Source of the DNA: Terrimesophilobacter bigeumensis
GTDB taxonomy: Bacteria; Actinomycetota; Actinomycetes; Actinomycetales; Microbacteriaceae
Length of the DNA stretch: 64,000 bases
Assembly (NCBI RefSeq): GCF_039537265.1
Contig: NZ_BAABAE010000003.1
Span: forward strand, 930,001-994,000
Direction of reading: 5' to 3'
The notes below the pieces were generated by a model. That model was not told the origin of the DNA and searched no databases. It saw only the letters and a list, made by a program, of their open reading frames with translations. The first letter of the stretch is position 1. Every line of letters starts with the position of its first letter. Positions 14,053-22,377 of the stretch are shown one piece after another. The translations under genes were made by a program, and so were the position numbers.

Positions 14053-15744
14053 GTGGTGGTCAAACATTCTGCGGAGACAACAAAGCACATTTTCGTCACC
14101 GGGGGTGTTGTCTCGAGCCTGGGTAAAGGGCTCACGGCCGCCAGCCTCGGCAACCTGCTGACAGCACGCGGCCTGCGCGTCGTCATGCAGAAGCTCGATC
14201 CATATCTGAACGTGGATCCGGGCACCATGAACCCGTTCCAGCACGGCGAGGTCTTCGTGACCGACGACGGCGCCGAGACCGACCTCGACATCGGCCACTA
14301 CGAGCGCTTCCTCGACATCAACCTGAGTCAGGCGGCCAACGTCACGACCGGCCAGATCTACTCCCACGTCATCGCCAAAGAGCGCCGAGGCGAATACCTC
14401 GGCGACACCGTGCAGGTCATCCCGCACATCACCGACGAGATCAAGCGCCGGATGCGGCTGCAGTCCCGCAACGAGCCCCGCCCCGACGTCATCATCACCG
14501 AGATCGGCGGCACCGTCGGCGACATCGAGTCCCAGCCGTTCCTCGAGGCTGCCCGCCAGGTGCGCCACGAGATCGGGCGCGCCAACTGCTTCTTCGTGCA
14601 CGTCTCCCTCGTCCCGTACCTGAACGCCGCGGGGGAGCAGAAGACCAAACCCACCCAGCACTCCGTCGCCGCCCTGCGCTCGATCGGCATCCAGCCGGAT
14701 GCCATCGTGCTGCGCAGCGACCGCCCGGTCCCCGAGTCGATGAACCGCAAAATCGCCCTCATGTGCGACGTGGACCCCGAAGCCGTCATCAACTGCCCCG
14801 ACGCGCCGAGCATCTACGACATCCCGACGACCCTGCACGACCAGGGCCTCGACGCCTACATCATCGAGCACTTCGGACTCGCGGCCGGCGAAGTCGACTG
14901 GTCCGGCTGGTCCGAACTGCTCCAGGCCGTCCACGAGCCGAAGTTCGAGGTCACGATCGGGCTCGTCGGCAAGTACATCGACCTGCCCGACGCCTACCTC
15001 TCGGTCACCGAGGCGCTGCGAGCCGGCGGGTTCTCCCAGCAGACCAAGGTCAACATCCGCTGGATCGCCTCCGACGACTGCGAGACCCCCGAGGGCGCTG
15101 CGAAGCACCTCTCCGATCTCGACGGCATCTGCGTGCCCGGCGGATTCGGCGTTCGCGGGATCGAAGGCAAGCTCGGCGCCCTGCGGTTCGCGCGCGAGAA
15201 CGGCATCCCCGCGCTCGGCCTGTGCCTCGGCCTGCAGTGCATGGTCATCGAGTACGCGCGCCACGTCGTCGGGCTCGACGGTGCGTCGTCCTCAGAGTTC
15301 GACCCCGACACCGTCTACCCGGTCATCGCGACGATGGCCGAGCAGGTCGACATCATCGCCGACGGCGACCTCGGTGGCACCATGCGCCTCGGCCTCTACC
15401 CGGCCGACCTCGCCGACGGCTCCATCGTGCGCGAGCTCTACGGAGAGGCGAGAGTCTCCGAACGCCACCGCCACCGCTACGAGGTCAACAACTCCTACCG
15501 CCAGCAGCTCGCGGATGCCGGACTCGTCTTCTCCGGGATGTCGCCCGACCGCAACCTCGTCGAGTACATCGAGCTGCCGCGCGACGTGCACCCGTACTAT
15601 GTGGCGACGCAGGCGCATCCGGAGCTTCGGTCGCGCCCGAACCGTGCGCATCCGCTGTTCCGGGGGCTCGTGAGCGCGGCGCTCGACCGGCAGAAGGCGA
15701 GCCGCCTGTTCGAGGTGGCCGAGGCGGAACCGGCCGGTGTCTGA
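14053..15744 (+). CDS. pyrG: CTP synthase
   Basis: A 563-residue enzyme converting UTP, ATP and glutamine to CTP, the last step of pyrimidine synthesis. The synthetase domain opens with HIFVTGGVVSSLGKG. The glutamine amidotransferase domain, from about residue 300, shows the nucleophile elbow GLCLGLQCM with its Cys and the late motif ATQAHPELRSRP. The frame is complete. There is no clear ribosome-binding site; TAAGCT lies 8 bases upstream, so the message may be leaderless. The stop overlaps the NUDIX gene start by 8 bases. Confidence 0.97.
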   Translation: MVVKHSAETTKHIFVTGGVVSSLGKGLTAASLGNLLTARGLRVVMQKLDPYLNVDPGTMNPFQHGEVFVTDDGAETDLDIGHYERFLDINLSQAANVTTGQIYSHVIAKERRGEYLGDTVQVIPHITDEIKRRMRLQSRNEPRPDVIITEIGGTVGDIESQPFLEAARQVRHEIGRANCFFVHVSLVPYLNAAGEQKTKPTQHSVAALRSIGIQPDAIVLRSDRPVPESMNRKIALMCDVDPEAVINCPDAPSIYDIPTTLHDQGLDAYIIEHFGLAAGEVDWSGWSELLQAVHEPKFEVTIGLVGKYIDLPDAYLSVTEALRAGGFSQQTKVNIRWIASDDCETPEGAAKHLSDLDGICVPGGFGVRGIEGKLGALRFARENGIPALGLCLGLQCMVIEYARHVVGLDGASSSEFDPDTVYPVIATMAEQVDIIADGDLGGTMRLGLYPADLADGSIVRELYGEARVSERHRHRYEVNNSYRQQLADAGLVFSGMSPDRNLVEYIELPRDVHPYYVATQAHPELRSRPNRAHPLFRGLVSAALDRQKASRLFEVAEAEPAGV

Positions 15745-16399
15745 GCTTCCAGCGTCTGGGCTTTCCGTGTCCGGGCCTCCCGTGGCCAGGCTCGAAGACG
15801 AGAGGTACCGCGCGCCGGTCTCGGAATCCGAGACCGTGTTCGACGGGAAGGTCTGGGACGTTCGACGCGACCGGTTCGAGCTGGATGGCTCGACGATCGT
15901 CCGCGAATACCAGGAGCATCCCGGCGCCGTCGCGGTTCTCGCCGAGGACGACGAGGGGCGCATCCTGCTCATCAAGCAGTACCGGCATCCGATCGGCCAC
16001 CGCGACTGGGAACTGCCGGCCGGACTTCTCGACATCGACGGCGAGGCGCCGGATGCGGCAGCCAGGCGTGAGCTCGCCGAGGAGGCCGACCTGCAGGCGA
16101 GCGAATGGTCGCCGCTGTGCGACTTCTTCAGTTCGCCGGGCGGAAGCTCAGAGCGGATCACGGTGTACCGGGCGCGCGGGCTGACCCCGACGGCGCAGCC
16201 CTTCGACCGCACCGCGGAGGAGGCCGGGATCGAGTTGCGCTGGGTTCCCCGCGCCGAAGTGGTCGACGCGATTCTCGACGGCCGCCTGCGCAACGCCATC
16301 CTCGTGATCGCGGTGCTCAACGTTCATTCACGCGCCTCCCAGGCCCGCGCCGACCGAGCCACCGTCGACCGGGCTGGTACCGCCCATGCCCGCACCTGA
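15737..16399 (+). CDS. NUDIX hydrolase, ADP-ribose pyrophosphatase type
   Basis: A 220-residue protein with the NUDIX box GLLDIDGEAPDAA followed by ARRELAEEADL. The box has six rather than five residues between Gly and the first Glu, as I recall for the M. tuberculosis ADP-ribose pyrophosphatase Rv1700, which also follows pyrG. The final Gly of the box is replaced by Asp. It probably hydrolyses ADP-ribose or similar nucleoside diphosphates. The GTG overlaps the pyrG stop, and the gene overlaps xerD by 14 bases, so all three are likely one operon. Confidence 0.9.
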   Translation: MSELPASGLSVSGPPVARLEDERYRAPVSESETVFDGKVWDVRRDRFELDGSTIVREYQEHPGAVAVLAEDDEGRILLIKQYRHPIGHRDWELPAGLLDIDGEAPDAAARRELAEEADLQASEWSPLCDFFSSPGGSSERITVYRARGLTPTAQPFDRTAEEAGIELRWVPRAEVVDAILDGRLRNAILVIAVLNVHSRASQARADRATVDRAGTAHART

Positions 16400-17348
16400 G
16401 CCCACCCTCGAGACCGCGCTCGCGCGCTACCTGCGCCATGTCACGATCGAGCGAGGCCTCTCGCCTAACACGGTCGAGGCCTACCAGCGAGACCTCGAGG
16501 TCTACCTCGTCGTGCTCGCCGCGAGGGGCGTGACGACGCCGGCAGCGATCGGATCCGCCGACGTCACCGCATTCGTGCACGAGCTTCGCGACCGGCCGGA
16601 GCCGCTCTCGGCCACCTCGACCGCGCGGATGCTCTCCTCGGTGCGCGGCTTCCACCGCTTCCTTCTCGAGGAGGGGCTCGTCGAGCGCAACGTCGCAGCG
16701 GATGCGCGTCCGCCCAAGCTCGCGAGCCGGCTCCCCAAGGCGATCACCGTCGACCAGATGGCGGCGATCCTCGCGACGACCGACGGCGACGACGAGAGAT
16801 CCCTGCGCGACAAGGCGCTCCTCGAACTGCTCTACGCGACGGGCGCGCGCGTCTCCGAGGTCGTCGACCTGAACGTCGACGACGTCATCCGCTCGTCAGC
16901 GGAGAGCGGGGAAGGCGAGGCGGGGGAGCACGGCACGGCCGACGTCATCCGGTTGTTCGGCAAGGGCGGCAAGCAGCGCATCGTCCCGCTCGGCAGCTAT
17001 GCCCGCGCCGCCATCGACGCCTACCTCGTGCGGGCGCGACCGCTGCTCTCCGCGCGCGGCAAGGCGACGCCGGCACTCTTTCTCGGTGTGCGGGGTGCTC
17101 GGATGTCGCGACAGAACGTCTGGCTCGTGATCAAGGCGAGGGCCGAGCAGTCGAAGCTCGGGCTCGCGGTGTCGCCGCACACCTTCCGCCACTCCTTCGC
17201 CACCCATCTGCTCGAGGGCGGGGCGGATGTGCGGGTCGTCCAGGAACTGCTCGGCCACTCCTCGGTGTCGACCACGCAGATCTACACGCTCGTGACGGCG
17301 GACACCCTGCGGGACATGTACACCACGGCGCATCCCAGAGCTCGCTGA
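16386..17348 (+). CDS. xerD: Tyrosine recombinase XerD
   Basis: A 320-residue site-specific recombinase that, with a XerC partner, resolves chromosome dimers at dif during division. The N-terminal SAM-like domain contains ERGLSPNTVEAYQRDL. The catalytic domain carries Arg in TGARVSEVVDL, Lys in GKGGKQR, HTFRHSFATH, GHSSVSTTQIYT and the Tyr nucleophile of the last motif. An insertion of about 15 residues (SSAESGEGEAGEHG) sits between the Arg and Lys motifs. It shows no relation to the element integrase. The context (pyrG-NUDIX-xerD-parA-scpA) marks it as the housekeeping enzyme. Confidence 0.95.
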   Translation: MPAPEPTLETALARYLRHVTIERGLSPNTVEAYQRDLEVYLVVLAARGVTTPAAIGSADVTAFVHELRDRPEPLSATSTARMLSSVRGFHRFLLEEGLVERNVAADARPPKLASRLPKAITVDQMAAILATTDGDDERSLRDKALLELLYATGARVSEVVDLNVDDVIRSSAESGEGEAGEHGTADVIRLFGKGGKQRIVPLGSYARAAIDAYLVRARPLLSARGKATPALFLGVRGARMSRQNVWLVIKARAEQSKLGLAVSPHTFRHSFATHLLEGGADVRVVQELLGHSSVSTTQIYTLVTADTLRDMYTTAHPRAR

Positions 17349-17391
17349 AGTCCTCAGGGTGTCCCTCTCAGGGGGCGCCGGAGTTGCCCAG

Positions 17392-17404
17392 TAGACTCTC
17401 ACCG
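17392..17404 (+). promoter_or_regulatory. -10 element of a leaderless promoter for parA
   Basis: TAGACT at 17392-17397, six bases before the GTG start codon. The spacing puts the transcript start on or next to the start codon. No strong -35 is visible. Confidence 0.55.
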
Positions 17405-18294
17405 TGACCAAGAAACGGGATGACACGGCCGCGGAACTCGCGGGTCTCGAGTCCCCGGTCCTCGGTCCTACCGGTCGTCCGTTGAGGGAGTTCAAGGTAC
17501 CGCCGAAGCTCAAGGGTCACGGCCCGGCCCGTATCATCGCCCTCTGCAACCAGAAGGGCGGCGTCGGCAAGACGACGACCACGATCAATCTGGGTGCGGC
17601 CCTGGCCGAGTACGGCCGCCGCGTGCTGTGCGTCGACTTCGACCCGCAGGGTGCGCTCTCCGCAGGGCTCGCCGTGCCGACCCATGACGTGCCCAACATC
17701 TACGATCTGCTCGTCGGCACCGTCAAGGAGCCCGCCGACGCGATCCAGCACACCGCAACGACGAACCTCGACGTCATCCCGGCGAACATCGACCTCTCCG
17801 CCGCTGAGGTGCACCTCGTCAACGAGGTCGCCCGCGAGCAGATCCTCGCTCGCGTTCTGCGCAAGGTCGCCAACGACTACGACGTGATCCTGATCGACTG
17901 CCAGCCCTCGCTCGGCATCCTCACCGTCAATGCCCTCACCGCGAGCCATGGTGTGCTCATCCCGCTCGAGTGCGAGTACTTCGCCCTGCGCGGCGTCGCG
18001 CTGCTCGTCGAGACGATCGACAAGGTGCGTGACCGCCTGAACCCGGCGCTCGAACTCGACGGCATCCTCGCGACGATGTACGACTCACGAACGCTCCACT
18101 CCCGCGAGGTGCTCGAGCGCGTGGTCGAGACCTTCGGCGACAAGGTCTTCGAGACCGTCATCGCACGCACGGTCAAGTTCCCGGATGCGAGCGTCGCCGC
18201 CGCACCCATCACCGAGTTCGCCCCCGACCACCAGGCGGCCGCGAGTTACCGTCAGCTCGCGAGGGAGTTGATCACGCGTGGCGCCGTTGCCTAG
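17404..18294 (+). CDS. parA: ParA family ATPase upstream of scpAB
   Basis: A 296-residue deviant-Walker ATPase. After a 45-residue variable N-terminus come CNQKGGVGKTTTT (Walker A with the signature Lys), CVDFDPQGAL and VILIDCQPSLG. The length and full set of motifs match chromosomal ParA/Soj proteins, which bind ATP and DNA and act in segregation. No parB follows; it is instead next to scpA and scpB, as for Rv1708 in M. tuberculosis, so a role tied to condensin loading or chromosome positioning is likely. Its stop lies inside the scpA start region (17-base overlap). Confidence 0.92.
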   Translation: MTKKRDDTAAELAGLESPVLGPTGRPLREFKVPPKLKGHGPARIIALCNQKGGVGKTTTTINLGAALAEYGRRVLCVDFDPQGALSAGLAVPTHDVPNIYDLLVGTVKEPADAIQHTATTNLDVIPANIDLSAAEVHLVNEVAREQILARVLRKVANDYDVILIDCQPSLGILTVNALTASHGVLIPLECEYFALRGVALLVETIDKVRDRLNPALELDGILATMYDSRTLHSREVLERVVETFGDKVFETVIARTVKFPDASVAAAPITEFAPDHQAAASYRQLARELITRGAVA

Positions 18295-19162
18295 CGCCAC
18301 GGCACCCGAAGTTGAGGATCGCGGTGAGGCGGAACCGGGCGGCTTCGCGGTCAACCTCGGCAACTTCAACGGGCCGTTCGACCTGCTGCTGAGCCTCATC
18401 GCCAAGCACGAGCTCGATGTGACCGAGATCGCGCTGAGCGCGGTGACCGACGAGTTCATCTCCTACCTGCGGGGGCTCTCCGGGCCCGACGAACTCGACC
18501 AGGCGAGCGAGTTCCTCGTCGTGGCCGCGACCCTGCTCGACCTCAAGGTGGCCGGACTGCTGCCGCAGGGCGAACTCGTGGATGCCGAATCCGTCGCCCT
18601 GCTCGAGGCGCGCGACCTGCTCTTCGCCCGACTGCTGCAATATCGTGCGTTCAAGGAGGTCTCGGCCTGGTTCAGCAACGGCTTCGAGGCGGAGTCGGTG
18701 CGGCATGCGCGCCAGGTGCGGCTCGAGGAGAAGTACCGCGCCCGCACGCCCGAGCTCGTCTGGACACTCACCGCCGCCGACTTCGCCGCCCTCGCCGCAC
18801 TGGCCATGGCGCCGCGGGAGCTGCCGACCGTCGGACTGGAGCACCTGCACGCACCGCTCGTGAGCATCCGGGAACAGGCCGCGATCGTGGTCTCCGCACT
18901 GCGGCGCGCGGGGCCGGTGACGTTCCGCGAACTCATCGTCGGCGCCGATCGCAAGGGGGTCGTGATCGCGCGGTTCCTCGCGATCCTCGAACTGTACCGG
19001 GCGGATGCCGTCGCCTTCGAACAGGTCGAACCACTCGGTGAACTGAGCATCCGGTGGACCGCCGAGCATTGGTCGGATGCCAGTCTCGCCACCCTGGGCG
19101 CCGACTACGGCGGGGCCGAGAACACAGACGCCCGAACCGGGGGAGCCGACGATGGAAACTGA
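18278..19162 (+). CDS. scpA: Segregation and condensation protein ScpA
   Basis: A 294-residue kleisin that links the SMC heads with ScpB in the bacterial condensin. The N-terminal motif FNGPFDLLLSLIAKHELDV and the ASEFLVVAATLLDLK helix are characteristic, and the C-terminal region forms a winged helix (FRELIVGADRKGVVIARFLA). The GTG at 18278 overlaps the end of parA by 17 bases, and the 3' end overlaps scpB by 11 bases. The N-terminal 25 residues before the kleisin motif are variable. Confidence 0.94.
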   Translation: MAPLPSATAPEVEDRGEAEPGGFAVNLGNFNGPFDLLLSLIAKHELDVTEIALSAVTDEFISYLRGLSGPDELDQASEFLVVAATLLDLKVAGLLPQGELVDAESVALLEARDLLFARLLQYRAFKEVSAWFSNGFEAESVRHARQVRLEEKYRARTPELVWTLTAADFAALAALAMAPRELPTVGLEHLHAPLVSIREQAAIVVSALRRAGPVTFRELIVGADRKGVVIARFLAILELYRADAVAFEQVEPLGELSIRWTAEHWSDASLATLGADYGGAENTDARTGGADDGN

Positions 19163-19715
19163 TCTCGAACGCCGCCTCGAGGCGATCTTCATGGTGGCCG
19201 ACGAGCCATTGAGCGTCGTGAGTCTGGCCACCGCGCTCGGGGCGCCCGTGCCGGCGGTGCGCCAATCGATCGAGCGACTCGTCGCCGACTACGACGGTGC
19301 GGGGCCGGATGGCGCGGGTACACGACGCGGCTTCGAGCTGCGCGAGGTCGGGGGAGGCTGGCGCGTCTATGTACGCGGCGAGTTCGACGATGTCGTGCGT
19401 GACTTCGTGCTCACCCAGAACCCGACGAAGCTCTCCCAAGCCGCCCTCGAGACCCTCGCCGTCATCGCCTACAAGCAACCCGTCAGTCGTGGCCAGATCG
19501 CCTCGATCCGGGCCGTCAACGTCGACTCGGTCGTGCGCACGCTCGTCGGGCGGGGACTCGTGACCGAGGCGTACACCGACGGCGAGACCGGGGCCATCCA
19601 TTACGAGACGACCGATGTGCTGCTCAGCCAGTTGGGCATCAACTCGCTCGATGAGCTCCCGCACATCTCCCCGCTGCTCGACGACGGGTCGGACGGTTTC
19701 GATGGCATCGCCTGA
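19152..19715 (+). CDS. scpB: Segregation and condensation protein ScpB
   Basis: A 187-residue protein with two winged-helix domains. The first opens with LERRLEAIFMVADEPLSV. The second carries the conserved LSQAALETLAVIAYKQPVSRGQ-type stretch (residues 95-120) and GRGLV. It partners ScpA and SMC. The ATG at 19152 is preferred over an earlier in-frame start because it gives the standard N-terminus and the usual overlap with scpA. The last codons overlap the rluB ATG. Confidence 0.94.
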   Translation: METDLERRLEAIFMVADEPLSVVSLATALGAPVPAVRQSIERLVADYDGAGPDGAGTRRGFELREVGGGWRVYVRGEFDDVVRDFVLTQNPTKLSQAALETLAVIAYKQPVSRGQIASIRAVNVDSVVRTLVGRGLVTEAYTDGETGAIHYETTDVLLSQLGINSLDELPHISPLLDDGSDGFDGIA

Positions 19716-20520
19716 CGAGGGTGCGCCGGGTCATGACAGCGCGGGCGAGGGCATCCGCCTTCAGAAGCTCATGGCGGCCGCCGGGGTCGCCTCGCGCCGG
19801 GTATCCGAGGACCTCATCTCAGCGGGTCGGGTCACGGTGAACGGCGACATCGTGACAGAGCTCGGGCGTCGGGTTCACGAGACCGACAGAATCGCCGTCG
19901 ACGGCACCGCCATCCAGCTCGACACCACGCGTCGCTACCTCATGCTCAACAAACCGGTCGGCATCGTGAGCTCGCTCTCCGACGAGCGCGGCCGTCCAGA
20001 CCTTTCACGATTCGTCTCGCGGTACGAGGAGCGACTGTTCAACGTCGGGCGGCTCGACGCGCAGACCTCCGGACTGCTCATCCTCACGAATGACGGAGAG
20101 CTCGCGCACGTGCTCGCGCATCCGTCGTTCGGGGTCATGAAGACCTACATCGCGAAGACGAAGGGGCACATCACGCCGCAGACGGTCGCGAAGCTGCGCG
20201 CGGGTGTCGAGCTCGAGGATGGCCCGATCGCAGCCGACAAGGCGCGCATCGTCGGGCAGGCCGGTGCGCAGGAGACCATCATCGAGATCACGCTGCACTC
20301 GGGGAGGAACCGGATTGTGCGGCGGATGCTCGAGGCGGTCGGGCATCCGGTCATCGACCTCGTGCGGCGACAGTTCGGGCCGCTGCACCTCGGAACGCTC
20401 GCACCGGGGGAACTGCGCGACCTGACTAAGGTGGAACTCGGCCAGCTGCTCACGATCGCGCGGGACGCGGCCGATCCTTCCGGGACCGACACGGGAAAGG
20501 GCACGGATCGTGAACGGTAG
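19702..20520 (+). CDS. rluB: 23S rRNA pseudouridine synthase, RluB/RsuA family
   Basis: A 272-residue enzyme. The N-terminal S4 domain (IRLQKLMAAAGVASRRVSED) binds RNA. The catalytic domain carries LNKPVGIVSS and the motif NVGRLDAQTSGLLILTNDG, with the catalytic Asp in GRLDAQTSG, and RNRIVRRMLEAVG near the end. The family isomerises a uridine in the 23S peptidyl-transferase region. The ATG at 19702 overlaps the end of scpB by 14 bases. The final 25 residues (DPSGTDTGKGTDRER) are a hydrophilic tail overlapping the tyrA start. Confidence 0.92.
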   Translation: MASPDEGAPGHDSAGEGIRLQKLMAAAGVASRRVSEDLISAGRVTVNGDIVTELGRRVHETDRIAVDGTAIQLDTTRRYLMLNKPVGIVSSLSDERGRPDLSRFVSRYEERLFNVGRLDAQTSGLLILTNDGELAHVLAHPSFGVMKTYIAKTKGHITPQTVAKLRAGVELEDGPIAADKARIVGQAGAQETIIEITLHSGRNRIVRRMLEAVGHPVIDLVRRQFGPLHLGTLAPGELRDLTKVELGQLLTIARDAADPSGTDTGKGTDRER

Positions 20521-21601
20521 CCGCGTCGTCGGCCAGGTGCGCATCGTCGGCGCCGGGCTGCTCGGTGCGAGCATCGGGCTGGCACTGCGGTCGAAGGGCG
20601 TCGACACGATCGTGCACGACGCATCGCCGGGGGCGCTCAGCCTCGCCATCGACTACGGGGCGGGACGCGCATCCGCCGACACCGACAATCCTGCCCTCAT
20701 CGTCGTGGCGGTGCCTCCGGACCAGACGGCGGCGGTCGTCGCACAGGAGCTCGCCGCCTACCCGGACGCGATCGTCACGGATGTCGCGAGCGTCAAAGCC
20801 CTTCCGCTCGCCGAGTTGCGCGCGCTGGGTGCCGACACCTCGCGGTATGTGGGGTCGCATCCGCTCGCCGGGCGGGAGCGGGGAGGGGCGATTTCGGCGA
20901 GGGCCGACCTGTTCGTCGGACGGCCGTGGGTCATCGCGACAGGAAACGGTGAGACCACCGCGATGGTCGGGGTGATCGAGGACCTCGTGCTCGACCTCGA
21001 CGCGGTGCCCGTGCTCATGACGGCGGAGGAGCACGATCGCAGCGTTGCGCTCGTCTCGCACGTTCCGCAGGTCGTGGCCACCTTGCTTGCCAAGCAACTC
21101 ACCGGCGGAAGTGAGCGCGCGCTCTCGCTCACCGGGCAGGGCCTGCGCGACACCACGCGCATCGCCGCGAGCGACCCGCAGTTGTGGATCCAGATCCTGG
21201 CCGCCAACAGCGCGACCGTCGTGGACATCCTGCGCGCCTTCCGCGCCGACCTCGACGGGGTCATCGCAACGCTCGAGGAGCCGGGCGCACCGGGGGCAAA
21301 GCGCGCGATCGCCGAGACCCTCGCGGCGGGCAACGCCGGGGTGGCCCGCCTGCCGGGAAAGCACGGCCAGGATCGTCGTTTCAGCCAGCTCGTCGTCATG
21401 GTCGACGACAAGCCGGGCGAGCTCGCGCGCCTGCTCGCCGAGATCGGCGACGCCGGCATCAACCTCGAGGACCTGCGCCTCGAGCACTCGCCGGGCACGC
21501 TCGTCGGCCTCGCCGAGATCTCCGTGCTGCCCGAGGTCGAGCCGAAGCTCGTGGCGGAGCTCGAAACCCGCGGATGGCGGGTCGCGGAGGCGTGGCGATG
21601 A
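20510..21601 (+). CDS. tyrA: Prephenate dehydrogenase with ACT domain
   Basis: A 363-residue enzyme of tyrosine biosynthesis. The NAD(P)-binding fold begins RIVGAGLLGASIGLAL, and the catalytic region contains SHPLAGRERGG and SHVPQVVA. Residues 285-363 form an ACT regulatory domain (VVMVDDKPGELARLLAEIGD), probably for feedback by an aromatic amino acid. The GTG overlaps the rluB end by 11 bases, and the stop shares ATGA with the cmk start. The place between rluB and cmk is typical for actinobacteria of this group; M. tuberculosis has its tyrA elsewhere. Confidence 0.93.
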   Translation: MNGSRVVGQVRIVGAGLLGASIGLALRSKGVDTIVHDASPGALSLAIDYGAGRASADTDNPALIVVAVPPDQTAAVVAQELAAYPDAIVTDVASVKALPLAELRALGADTSRYVGSHPLAGRERGGAISARADLFVGRPWVIATGNGETTAMVGVIEDLVLDLDAVPVLMTAEEHDRSVALVSHVPQVVATLLAKQLTGGSERALSLTGQGLRDTTRIAASDPQLWIQILAANSATVVDILRAFRADLDGVIATLEEPGAPGAKRAIAETLAAGNAGVARLPGKHGQDRRFSQLVVMVDDKPGELARLLAEIGDAGINLEDLRLEHSPGTLVGLAEISVLPEVEPKLVAELETRGWRVAEAWR

Positions 21602-22305
21602 GCGGTGCCCGCCCGGCCGCCCTACGCCCGTCCATCCGGCGTTTCGCCGTCGCGGTCGACGGCCCGGCCGGGAGTGGAAAGTCGAGCGTGAGCCGGGCCG
21701 CGGCGCGTGAACTCGGATTCGACTACCAGGACACCGGGGCGGCCTACCGCGCACTCGCCTGGCTGGCGGCGCAGCGCGGTGTCGACGTGGACCTCGAAGA
21801 TGCGGTGATCGGGCTTCTCGACGACTTCGACTACGAGATCGGGCTCGACCCCGACGACTACTTCGTGCGGGTCGGTCGGGACACGGTGACGGAGGCGATC
21901 CGAGACCCCGCCGTCTCGGCCATCGTCAGTCGGGTCGCCCGCATCCCTCGTGTGCGCGAACACCTCACGGATATCTTTCGGGGCCGCATCGCGCAAGGGG
22001 ATCGACCGGGCATCATCACCGAGGGTCGCGACATCACGACGATCGTGGCACCGGATGCGCCCGTGCGGGTGCTGCTCACGGCATCCGAGGCGGCGCGCCA
22101 GGCTCGTCGTGCGGCCGAGCTCGGCGGGGACACGAGCGGGTCGGTAGGACAACAGTTGAGTGCCCGTGACGCGCAGGACCTGCGGGTGGTCGACTTCATG
22201 AACGCGGCCGAGGGAGTCACGACTCTCGACTCGACCGATCTCGACTTCGAGCAGACGGTCGCGGCCCTGGTGGCGCTCATCCGCGGTGTGCCACCCGCTG
22301 GTTGA
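21598..22305 (+). CDS. cmk: Cytidylate kinase
   Basis: A 235-residue P-loop kinase that phosphorylates CMP and dCMP. The P-loop is DGPAGSGKSSVSR. DYQDTGAAYRALAWLA and the TEGRDITT loop follow (usually GRDIGT; here the Gly is missing), then the Arg-rich lid AARQARRAAELGG. The ATG overlaps the tyrA stop by 4 bases. The stop codon lies inside a TGGTTGAG repeat, so the last residues (PPAG) may have been shaped by the repeat's insertion. Confidence 0.94.
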   Translation: MSGARPAALRPSIRRFAVAVDGPAGSGKSSVSRAAARELGFDYQDTGAAYRALAWLAAQRGVDVDLEDAVIGLLDDFDYEIGLDPDDYFVRVGRDTVTEAIRDPAVSAIVSRVARIPRVREHLTDIFRGRIAQGDRPGIITEGRDITTIVAPDAPVRVLLTASEAARQARRAAELGGDTSGSVGQQLSARDAQDLRVVDFMNAAEGVTTLDSTDLDFEQTVAALVALIRGVPPAG

Positions 22306-22329
22306 GCAGCGCGCAGCGCGTATCGAAAC
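22299..22329. repeat. TGGTTGAG...TATCGAAAC interspersed repeat
   Basis: TGGTTGAG (22299-22306) contains the cmk stop, then AGCGCGCAGCGCG, then TATCGAAAC ending at 22329. It is related to 12013-12061. Both copies sit at the end of a housekeeping gene. Confidence 0.55.
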
Positions 22330-22364
22330 GAGGCCGGTCGAACCATCTCGCTCGACCCGACCCG

Positions 22365-22377
22365 TAGGATTGACGGG
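22365..22377 (+). promoter_or_regulatory. -10 element of a leaderless promoter for der
   Basis: TAGGAT at 22365-22370, six bases before the GTG start of der. No ribosome-binding site is present, which fits a leaderless message. Confidence 0.55.
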
